From contig WBUV01000214.1 of assembly GCA_008933525.1 (NCBI GenBank), positions 1 to 6,050 on the forward strand: DNA of 6,050 nt, in the 5' to 3' direction. The notes beneath the pieces were generated by a model. That model saw only the letters and a program-made list of their open reading frames with translations, made no database searches and was not told where the DNA came from. Source of the stretch: Bacteroidales bacterium. GTDB lineage: Bacteria > Bacteroidota > Bacteroidia > Bacteroidales > Tenuifilaceae. Below are positions 1 through 5,320 of this stretch, one piece after another; within the stretch, counting starts at the first letter, position 1; every line of letters begins with the position of its first letter. The position numbers and the translations under genes are program-made.

Positions 1-1
1 A

Positions 2-532
2 AGCAATGTGGTTGAAGGGCTGCTAAACTTCTCTAGGAAACAGGAATTAAAATACAGTAAAATAAATATCATAAAAAACATCGATAACTCTGTTGCGCTC
101 ATCGGTTTTCAGCTATCACAGTCGAGGATAAAACTCATCAAGGAATACGAATCGCCTGTAATACAAATTGATGGGAGTGCGAACCATTTGGAGCAAGTAT
201 TTGTTAATGCAATACTGAACAGCATTGATGCCATTAATGAGCGGAAATTAAATGAAGAAAATGTTGACGGGCAGATAATAATTAAAGTTGGGAGAAAGAA
301 TGATTACATTAACATTGATTTTATTGACAATGGCATTGGTATGCCGGAAGAAAAGATTGGCCAAATGTTCGATCCTTTCTTCACCCTTAAAAAAGTCAAA
401 CAAGGAACAGGTCTTGGATTAGCAGTTTGTCAGAACATCATTCAAAGCCATTACGGCCAAGTAAATGGAACTAATATGATTGGCGGAGGATTTAAACTAT
501 CAATTATTCTGCCTATGAAAATTGAAATGTAA
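2..532 (+). CDS. Sensor histidine kinase, C-terminal part (5' end outside window)
   Basis: This is the cytoplasmic catalytic end of a two-component sensor kinase, which autophosphorylates on His and passes the phosphate to a response regulator. The frame is open to the left edge, so the input domain and the phospho-accepting His are not visible. Numbering from the GTG codon at 8, the piece starts in the second helix of the dimerisation domain (VVEGLLNFSRK, residues 1-11). The HATPase domain follows: an N box with N67 and N71, a G1 box DNGIG at 107-111, an F box FDPFF at 121-125 and a G2 box GTGLGL at 133-138. The GTG at 8 is an internal Val codon, not a start. The protein ends soon after the ATPase fold with no receiver domain attached. 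The style is NtrB-like. The stop lies 18 bases before the regulator gene, so the two are probably co-transcribed and cognate. The sensed signal is unknown. Confidence 0.93.
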   Translation, partial: SNVVEGLLNFSRKQELKYSKINIIKNIDNSVALIGFQLSQSRIKLIKEYESPVIQIDGSANHLEQVFVNAILNSIDAINERKLNEENVDGQIIIKVGRKNDYINIDFIDNGIGMPEEKIGQMFDPFFTLKKVKQGTGLGLAVCQNIIQSHYGQVNGTNMIGGGFKLSIILPMKIEM

Positions 533-550
533 CTTCTATATTTACATTCT

Positions 551-1918
551 ATGCTGAAAATACTAGTAGTTGACGACGAGCGGATTGTACGGGTAACCAT
601 AGCTGACGATTTAAAGGATGCTGGATACTCAGTAAGAGAGTTCTCATCAGCTATTGCCGCATACCAATACTTAAAGGAAACGGACTCTAACATCGACTTG
701 GTTATTACCGACCTAAAAATGCCCGAAATGGATGGGCTGGAGTTTCTTAGCAAGGTTAAACAGCTTAACCCCGATATTTGTGTGTTACTGATGACTGCAC
801 ATGCTTCCATTCAAACAGCTGTGGATGCAATGAAGTTGGGTGCTTACGATTATATTTCTAAACCATTCAATATTGATGAGCTTTTACTGAGCATTGAGCG
901 TATCAAGGAAGTTAGAGAGGTAAAGGCCGAGAATAAACAGCTCCGGTTTCAGGTTCGTAAACAATTCGACCTTTCGGCCTTTGTGGGTAATAGCGAGGCC
1001 ATAAAAAAAGTATTCGACCTTGTACATATTGTAGCCGATAAAAACACCAATGTGCTTATTGTTGGCGAAACAGGAACAGGAAAAGAATTGCTTACAAATA
1101 TTATTCATTTTAACAGTCCGCGAAAACGTGCTCCATTTGTAAAAGTTAGCTGCGCAATACTTTCCAGAGAGATATTTGAAAGTGAACTATTTGGCCACGA
1201 AAAAGGAGCCTTCACTGGTGCCGAAAAGCAAAAAATTGGTAGGTTTGAAATGGCCAATTCTGGGACAATATACCTAGATGATATAGACGATATCCCTTAC
1301 GATTTACAAGTTAAACTCCTGAGGGTTTTAGAAGAAGGAGAAATTGAACGAGTTGGCGGAACCGAAACAATCAAAATAGATGTTAGAGTAATTGCATCAA
1401 CCAAAAAGAATTTAAAAGACTTAGTAGCCGAAGGAAAATTCCGCGAGGATTTATACTATCGTCTAAATGTATTCCCAATTAATCTACCTCCTTTGCGCAA
1501 AAGGGTTAATGATATTGAATTGCTAGCAAAGCATTTTGTACAGGAATTCTCTAGTGGGGCAAGAGTCACAATAGACTCAGAAGTTTTAGAAATATTAAAG
1601 CAATACCCCTTCAACGGAAATGTTAGGGAGATAAAAAACCTAATGGAGCGGTTAGTTTTACTCTCAACCAATGGAGTAATTGACAAAAGGATTATACCCA
1701 TAGATATCCGATTCCCAGGGAAACCCCACACATGCTTCTACTTTGAAAACAAACCCCTCGATGAGATTCTGACAGAAGTTGAAACCAACGCAATTCGCGA
1801 TGCACTGATGCGTTCCGGAGGAAATAAAGCAAAGGCGGCGCAAATACTTCAAATACCAGCCTCAACGCTAAAATCAAAAATTGAAAAACTAGGGTTGGAA
1901 AAACCAAGCGTCGACTAA
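551..1918 (+). CDS. Sigma-54-dependent response regulator, NtrC family
   Basis: This is a complete 455-aa bacterial enhancer-binding protein, a normal length for the family. A receiver domain (about 1-120) carries acidic residues D8 and D9, phospho-acceptor D54 in TDLKMPEMDG, T82 and K104. A charged linker (about 115-137) leads to the AAA+ domain (about 143-375). That domain has Walker A GETGTGKE (172-179), the sigma-54-contacting GAFTGA loop (219-224), Walker B YLDDIDDIP (241-249), arginine-finger region FREDLYYRLN (297-306) and sensor II GNVRE (356-360). A Fis-type helix-turn-helix closes the protein (about 404-447, with NKAKAAQILQIPASTLKSKI). Family knowledge says such proteins hydrolyse ATP to open sigma-54 promoters. 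Two residues are unusual: the Walker B acidic pair is DD rather than the usual DE, and the sensor I position reads STKK where ATN is common. The start ATG at 551 gives a full receiver domain. Its likely target is the -24/-12 promoter at 2049. Confidence 0.97.
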   Translation: MLKILVVDDERIVRVTIADDLKDAGYSVREFSSAIAAYQYLKETDSNIDLVITDLKMPEMDGLEFLSKVKQLNPDICVLLMTAHASIQTAVDAMKLGAYDYISKPFNIDELLLSIERIKEVREVKAENKQLRFQVRKQFDLSAFVGNSEAIKKVFDLVHIVADKNTNVLIVGETGTGKELLTNIIHFNSPRKRAPFVKVSCAILSREIFESELFGHEKGAFTGAEKQKIGRFEMANSGTIYLDDIDDIPYDLQVKLLRVLEEGEIERVGGTETIKIDVRVIASTKKNLKDLVAEGKFREDLYYRLNVFPINLPPLRKRVNDIELLAKHFVQEFSSGARVTIDSEVLEILKQYPFNGNVREIKNLMERLVLLSTNGVIDKRIIPIDIRFPGKPHTCFYFENKPLDEILTEVETNAIRDALMRSGGNKAKAAQILQIPASTLKSKIEKLGLEKPSVD

Positions 1919-1948
1919 ATTTCGTCGAAATCGACGATTTTTCGTCGA
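1909..1948. repeat. Cluster of CGTCGA motifs in both orientations
   Basis: The hexamer CGTCGA occurs at 1909-1914, 1923-1928 and 1943-1948, and in inverted form (TCGACG) at 1931-1936. The last three are extended to TCGTCGA or TCGACGA. The first copy lies in the last codons of the regulator gene. Part of the cluster is explained by the terminator-like hairpin at 1928-1953, but the copies at 1909 and 1923 are not needed for it. The cluster could be a protein-binding array or simply alternative stem pairings. Confidence 0.5.
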
Positions 1949-1953
1949 TTTTT
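1928..1953 (+). terminator. Probable intrinsic terminator of the kinase-regulator operon
   Basis: There is a perfect 10-bp inverted repeat, AAATCGACGA (1928-1937) against TCGTCGATTT (1942-1951), around a TTTT loop. The descending arm runs into a T tract (1949-1953). It begins 10 bases after the regulator stop codon. The stem has only four G-C pairs and the T tract is short and shared with the stem, so termination may be partial. Some read-through into the downstream operon is possible. Confidence 0.55.
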
Positions 1954-1955
1954 CA

Positions 1956-1974
1956 TTGACAGAACAACTGTCAA
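1956..1974. promoter_or_regulatory. 19-bp dyad, candidate upstream activator site for the sigma-54 regulator
   Basis: TTGACAG (1956-1962) and CTGTCAA (1968-1974) form perfect 7-bp inverted arms around AACAA. The centre is at 1965, about 110 bases before the predicted start of transcription near 2075. Family knowledge: enhancer-binding proteins of the NtrC class bind dyads of about this size, usually 80-150 bases upstream of a -24/-12 promoter. Both the geometry and the adjacency to the regulator gene fit. The identity of the bound protein is inference, and no second copy of the dyad was seen in the gap. Confidence 0.5.
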
Positions 1975-2048
1975 AATCACTCTTCAATCAATCCATTCAA
2001 TTGATTTACTGCACATTAATATAGATTCAAAAAATCGATATTGATTAG

Positions 2049-2064
2049 TGGCTTGCTTATTGCT
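2049..2064 (+). promoter_or_regulatory. Sigma-54 (RpoN) -24/-12 promoter
   Basis: The sequence TGGCTTG-CTTA-TTGCT matches the sigma-54 consensus TGGCACG-N4-TTGCW at all but two positions (AC replaced by TT). The invariant GG (2050-2051) and GC (2062-2063) are separated by exactly 10 bases, as required. Transcription is predicted to begin near 2075, leaving a leader of about 80 bases before the YceI-like gene at 2155. The GAFTGA-containing activator encoded immediately upstream strengthens the call. This promoter probably drives 2155-4086 and perhaps the genes beyond. Confidence 0.85.
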
Positions 2065-2088
2065 TCTATTTGGAAACAATCTAAACAT

Positions 2089-2125
2089 CTTGTTTGTTAT
2101 TTAAGACAAAAACAAACAAGTTTTT
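2089..2125 (+). promoter_or_regulatory. Leader stem-loop followed by five T, possible attenuator
   Basis: CTTGTTTGTT (2089-2098) and AACAAACAAG (2111-2120) are perfect 10-bp inverted repeats around a 12-base loop, followed by TTTTT (2121-2125). The element lies inside the predicted leader of the sigma-54 transcript, about 14 bases after the predicted start and 30 bases before the ATG at 2155. It has the outline of an intrinsic terminator, but only three of ten pairs are G-C. It could instead stabilise the 5' end of the mRNA or be a DNA-level operator. Confidence 0.4.
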
Positions 2126-2154
2126 GACTGATAATAATTAAAAACCAAATAGAT

Positions 2155-2739
2155 ATGAAGCAATTAAGTATTAGAATCTTCCTTGTAGCCATCGCATTTT
2201 TGTTGGTTAAAGGATTAACCGCCCAAACAACCTACGAGGTAAAATCTCATAGTATTGTAGTTTCTGGAACATCAAATTTACATGACTGGACTGCAGATGT
2301 GCTTAAAACAAAAGGAACATTCAACATTAAAGTAGAAAGTAATAAAATTACCGATATACAAGGCGTTGAACTAAAACTTGATGCCCAGTCGTTCAATAGT
2401 TCCAAGGGAAGCATAATGAACTCGAAAATAAATGATGCGATTAAATCGAAAAAATTCCCTGAGATCAACTTCAAAGCTACAAAACTAAATGGCATTACCG
2501 AAAAAGGCGGCGTAATTCAAATTAACACCTCGGGTGTTTTAACAATAGCAGGCACTAGCCAGAACATCAATGTTGATGCTACCGGAAAAATACTCCCAAA
2601 TGGAGAGATTGAATTGACTGGTAGCAAAAAAGTAAAAATGACCGATTACAAAGTAGAGCCTCCTACAGCAATGTTTGGAGCCCTTACAACTGGCGACGAG
2701 GTCACAATCACTTTTAAACTCGTAATAAAATCAATTTAA
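2155..2739 (+). CDS. YceI-like periplasmic protein
   Basis: This 194-aa protein carries a Sec signal peptide: K2 and R7 precede a hydrophobic core (8-19), with probable cleavage after A23 (LTA before Q24). The mature part matches the YceI family, a lipocalin-like beta barrel that in known members binds a polyisoprenoid chain inside the barrel. Visible landmarks are SGTSNLHDW (37-45), the alternating strand around 70-79 (GVELKLDAQSF), the MNSKINDAIKSKKFPEINF stretch (88-106), and the C-terminal signature MTDYKVEPPTAMFG (162-175) followed by TTGDEVTITF (178-187). There are no cysteines. It is the first gene after the sigma-54 promoter and lies 30 bases upstream of the outer-membrane barrel gene, so a joint envelope role is likely. 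The ligand cannot be read from the sequence. The start is set by the signal peptide and an A-rich leader without a Shine-Dalgarno motif. Confidence 0.88.
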   Translation: MKQLSIRIFLVAIAFLLVKGLTAQTTYEVKSHSIVVSGTSNLHDWTADVLKTKGTFNIKVESNKITDIQGVELKLDAQSFNSSKGSIMNSKINDAIKSKKFPEINFKATKLNGITEKGGVIQINTSGVLTIAGTSQNINVDATGKILPNGEIELTGSKKVKMTDYKVEPPTAMFGALTTGDEVTITFKLVIKSI

Positions 2740-2769
2740 ATACATATTACTTAATTAAACACAATTACT

Positions 2770-4086
2770 ATGAAAATGAAACAATCTGTTATTGCCTTAT
2801 TCTTGGCACTTTTCACTGTAACCGCAATGGCACAGGAGAAAAAAATCGCATTCGCATACTCTAATGACCAAAACTGGGTAAACAAGTTTGAAACACAAAA
2901 AGGGGATACCCTTAAATTCACTGGAACTAAAGTTAAAATCGGCGGAAATTTCACACAACAATTCCAAATGCTAAAGCATAGCAACACTTCAACTCCTGCT
3001 GTTGCTCTTTATCCTTTAGCTAATGGCTTTAACCTTGCTACCGCAAATCTTAACTTCGACATCCAAATTGAGGATGGTATCCGTGTTTCTCTAGAGAATT
3101 ACATGTCATCGCGCCACCACTCTGAATTCTGGGTAAAAGGTGGATACATTCAAGTTGACAAACTTCCTATGTTTGGAAACCCTGATTGGTTCGACAAATA
3201 TTTAACTGTTAAGATTGGTCATTTTATGCCTAACTATGGCGACCAACACTTCCGCAGAAGCGATAATGGTAACACTATTAAAAACGCTTTTGTAGGAAAC
3301 TACATTATGGACGCATTCACAACTGAGATTGGTGGCGAAATTTATGTGCGCCCTATCAATAATGCTTTCCTAATGATTGGTATGAACGGTGGTTTAATTA
3401 GCGGTGATGTTAAGGAGGCTACCTACCCAACTGGTAACCCTAAAGCAGGAGAAGTATTAAAGAAAAGTCCATCAATTTACTTTAAGGCAGGTTACGATTC
3501 TCAAATATCAGACGATTTGAGAGTTCGCTTAACCGCAAGTCTTTACAATAACTCAGGAACAACAAGAAACACCCTTTATGCTGGTGACCGCACAGGATCA
3601 AGATACTACATGGTAGTGGAAGCCGCTAATGCAACAACATCGGCCAACTTTACATCTGGACAAATTAATCCTGAGTTCCAACATCAAGTAACAGCAATAT
3701 CTGTTAACCCATTTGTTAAGTTCAAAGGGTTAGAGCTATTTGGTACATATGAAATGGCCAGCGGAAAGAAACAGCTTTCAACAACAGTTCCGAATCCTGA
3801 GAAAAGAGATTTTACTCAGATTGCCGGAGAGGTTGTTTACCGTTTTCTTCCTAGAGAACAAGTTTTTGCAGGCGTTCGCTACAACAAAGTGAATGGAACA
3901 CTTGATGGGGCTACTGACGAAATCTCCATTAACCGTATTCAAGCATCCTTAGGCTGGTATGCCACAAAGAACATGATGCTTAAGGTTGAGTATGTTAAGC
4001 AACAATACAAAGATTTTGTCGCTACTGACATCAGAAATGGAGCAGAATTCAGCGGTATTATGATTGAGGCAGCTATTGGCTTCTAA
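2770..4086 (+). CDS. Outer-membrane beta-barrel protein, porin-like
   Basis: This 438-aa protein is exported: K2, K4, a hydrophobic core (6-18) and a signal-peptidase I site AMA before Q22. The rest is built of short alternating polar/hydrophobic strands rich in Gly and aromatic residues, for example FDIQIEDGIRVSLENY (96-111), YLTVKIGHFMPNYGDQHFRR (144-163), AFTTEIGGEIYVRP (182-195) and NRIQASLGWYATKNMMLKVE (388-407). It ends in Phe438, the typical C-terminal residue recognised by the barrel assembly machinery. The GHFMPNYGDQHFRR segment recalls Bacteroidota Porin_O_P-like proteins, but I assign no substrate. There is no plug or TonB-box-like start, so a TonB-dependent receptor is unlikely. 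The 30-base gap from the YceI-like gene contains no promoter, so both belong to one operon. A second in-frame ATG at 2776 would also leave a workable signal peptide. Confidence 0.8.
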   Translation: MKMKQSVIALFLALFTVTAMAQEKKIAFAYSNDQNWVNKFETQKGDTLKFTGTKVKIGGNFTQQFQMLKHSNTSTPAVALYPLANGFNLATANLNFDIQIEDGIRVSLENYMSSRHHSEFWVKGGYIQVDKLPMFGNPDWFDKYLTVKIGHFMPNYGDQHFRRSDNGNTIKNAFVGNYIMDAFTTEIGGEIYVRPINNAFLMIGMNGGLISGDVKEATYPTGNPKAGEVLKKSPSIYFKAGYDSQISDDLRVRLTASLYNNSGTTRNTLYAGDRTGSRYYMVVEAANATTSANFTSGQINPEFQHQVTAISVNPFVKFKGLELFGTYEMASGKKQLSTTVPNPEKRDFTQIAGEVVYRFLPREQVFAGVRYNKVNGTLDGATDEISINRIQASLGWYATKNMMLKVEYVKQQYKDFVATDIRNGAEFSGIMIEAAIGF

Positions 4087-4089
4087 ATA

Positions 4090-4131
4090 TAATTATGGGT
4101 ATCCCTGATTTTCGGGATACCCATATAATTA
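4090..4131. terminator. Strong intercistronic hairpin after the barrel gene
   Basis: TGGGTATCCC (4096-4105) pairs perfectly with GGGATACCCA (4114-4123) around an 8-base loop. TAATTA (4090-4095) can extend the stem by pairing with TAATTA (4126-4131) across a 2-base TA bulge, for about 16 bp in all. It lies directly after the barrel gene stop and 8 bases before the next ATG. No T tract follows on either strand, so it is not a textbook intrinsic terminator. It may give partial termination, protect the upstream mRNA from 3' decay, or lower translation of the following gene. Confidence 0.65.
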
Positions 4132-4138
4132 CTGTAAA

Positions 4139-4747
4139 ATGATTTTCGGTTTTATTTCAATATTATTTCTCAATATTTTCAATTCCTCAAGTGGGAGTTT
4201 AATAGCCTATTCCATTAACGATAAAAGTTCGCTCACACTTTCCGGATCAAGCAATATAAACAAGTTTGAATGTGTTACATTCGACAATTTTTCCAACGGG
4301 TCAATTTTTGTCGAGAATGACCTAAATAACCAGTCATTGAGGTTTTCTAATGCTTTGCTTCGCCTCAAGATTAAATCGTTCGACTGTAGAAATCCTTTAT
4401 TGAGCCGAGACTTCTACAATACTCTCCAGGCAAATAAAAACCCCTATATTGAAGTAGAACTTCTCAATGTAATTTCAGATTCAAAAAACCGCATTATCAA
4501 CTCTAATTCAGGAAAAATAAAAGCAAATGTTGCTATAACCCTCAACGGGAAGTGTCGGTTTGATGAAATTACTGTATCGTGGCACAAGAACGACGAGAAT
4601 ACTATACGTTTTATTGGAACGAAACAATTACTAATGTCGGACTTTGGAATACAGGCTCCTGTTGCAGCTATGGGCTTAATAAAAGTTCATAACGAAATTC
4701 TAATCCATTTCGACTTATACATCCAAGCCGAACCAAAAGTGATATAA
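4139..4747 (+). CDS. Divergent YceI-like protein, probably secreted
   Basis: This 202-aa protein shows the same strand order and landmarks as the YceI-like protein at 2155, but is diverged. SGSSNINKFEC (35-45) matches SGTSNLHDW. SRDFYNTLQANKNPYIEV (89-106) matches the MNSKINDAIKSKKFPEINF stretch. A C-terminal MSDFGIQAPVAAMG (166-179) plus KVHNEILIHF (182-191) matches MTDYKVEPPTAMFG plus DEVTITF. The N-terminus (1-23) is hydrophobic and could be a signal peptide or anchor, but has no Lys or Arg before the core, which is odd. No alternative start exists upstream because an in-frame TGA sits at 4106. Unlike its sister it carries three cysteines (C45, C83, C139). It follows the barrel gene after the 4090-4131 hairpin, so its expression is probably lower than that of the upstream genes. 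Family membership is inferred from these motifs; the function is unknown. Confidence 0.75.
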   Translation: MIFGFISILFLNIFNSSSGSLIAYSINDKSSLTLSGSSNINKFECVTFDNFSNGSIFVENDLNNQSLRFSNALLRLKIKSFDCRNPLLSRDFYNTLQANKNPYIEVELLNVISDSKNRIINSNSGKIKANVAITLNGKCRFDEITVSWHKNDENTIRFIGTKQLLMSDFGIQAPVAAMGLIKVHNEILIHFDLYIQAEPKVI

Positions 4748-4819
4748 CCTAAGCATATCAATCCTTTTCTTTTTTTCCATAAAAATCTTTTATAACTTGG
4801 GCTATTAATTTTAATTGCC

Positions 4820-5320
4820 ATGAGTAGAGTGCATATTAGTCTAGTTATTGTTATTGCTGCGATATTTTTTTCGTGCAAAAACAATGAAAATAAGAAAACA
4901 AATCCCGCCTTTACCAAATATTCTGCCGGCGAGAAAACTATTGCCGACACAATAATTTATGACGTATTACTCAGAAATATTGACACATCGGATGTTTGGG
5001 AGGCAGAGTGCTTACAGTATCTCGATCAAAAATCGTTGGTAAACTACCTTATAGAAGGTGTTTACAGCGGGCAATTTATTGCCATAGAGTTTATGGGTGA
5101 CAAGGTATTGAGTATTGACGATGTCAAAGCAATTGAACAAGAAAAAGATTTTTCTAGGGATAGAGTTTCGAAAGTTCAATTCCGTGAGCGATGGTATATA
5201 GACTCCGAAGGAAATCTTCAAAAACAAATAATCAGCTACACCCTAGGAATTGAAATTTACAGCAAACAGAACTCTTTTTTGGGACACAAAGCCCTGTTTG
5301 TGGTTAAGCCAAAGTCCTAG
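4820..5320 (+). CDS. Small putative lipoprotein, unknown function
   Basis: This 166-aa protein starts with R3, a hydrophobic stretch (6-17) and a lipobox-like FFSC, with C19 the likely lipidated residue; export to the outer membrane is then plausible. I do not recognise the family with confidence. The mature region has a middle part DTIIYDVLLRNIDTSD (43-58), then QKSLVNYLIEGVYSGQFIA (70-88), and a closing part KVQFRERWYIDSEGNLQKQI (118-137) followed by LGIEIYS and LGHKALFVV. The order of short helix and of W-Y-x-D then aliphatic strand then G-x-x-x-L-F distantly recalls GldN/PorN-type gliding and type IX secretion proteins; this is a tentative impression. It begins 72 bases after the divergent YceI-like gene, with a T-rich stretch but no clear terminator or promoter between, so it may be the last operon gene or independent. 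Its 3' end overlaps the convergent aspartokinase gene by 17 bases. Confidence 0.78.
   Translation: MSRVHISLVIVIAAIFFSCKNNENKKTNPAFTKYSAGEKTIADTIIYDVLLRNIDTSDVWEAECLQYLDQKSLVNYLIEGVYSGQFIAIEFMGDKVLSIDDVKAIEQEKDFSRDRVSKVQFRERWYIDSEGNLQKQIISYTLGIEIYSKQNSFLGHKALFVVKPKS

Noticed and set aside
537..545. TATATTTAC before the regulator gene as a -7 box
   Set aside because: It lies only about six bases from the ATG and in an 18-base gap between apparently co-transcribed genes.
451..810. Open frame on the minus strand opposite the start of the regulator gene
   Set aside because: It is antisense to well-supported kinase and regulator coding sequence, and its translation shows no domain. Other frames opposite genes (884-1108, 1456-1731, 1664-1907, 2247-2495, 2751-2987, 5012-5227, 5835-6041) were dropped for the same reason.
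1986..1998. AATCAATCCATTC, a near match to the IHF site WATCAANNNNTTR
   Set aside because: It lies where a DNA-bending protein would help sigma-54 looping, but the last base mismatches, the region is AT-rich, and IHF specificity in Bacteroidota is uncertain.
1986..2006. Inverted repeat AATCAA / TTGATT with a 9-base spacer
   Set aside because: The arms are six AT-rich bases and expected by chance in such a gap; the dyad at 1956-1974 is much stronger.
4765..4776. T-rich run after the divergent YceI-like gene, as a terminator
   Set aside because: No GC-containing hairpin precedes it, so there is no basis for an intrinsic terminator call.
4793..4800. TAACTTGG as a Bacteroidota -7 box (TAnnTTTG) for the lipoprotein gene
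   Set aside because: It has one mismatch and no convincing -33 TTG element at the right distance.
4799..4818. GGG...GC before the lipoprotein gene as a second sigma-54 promoter
   Set aside because: The GG to GC distance is 15 bases rather than the required 10, and the flanking consensus bases are absent.
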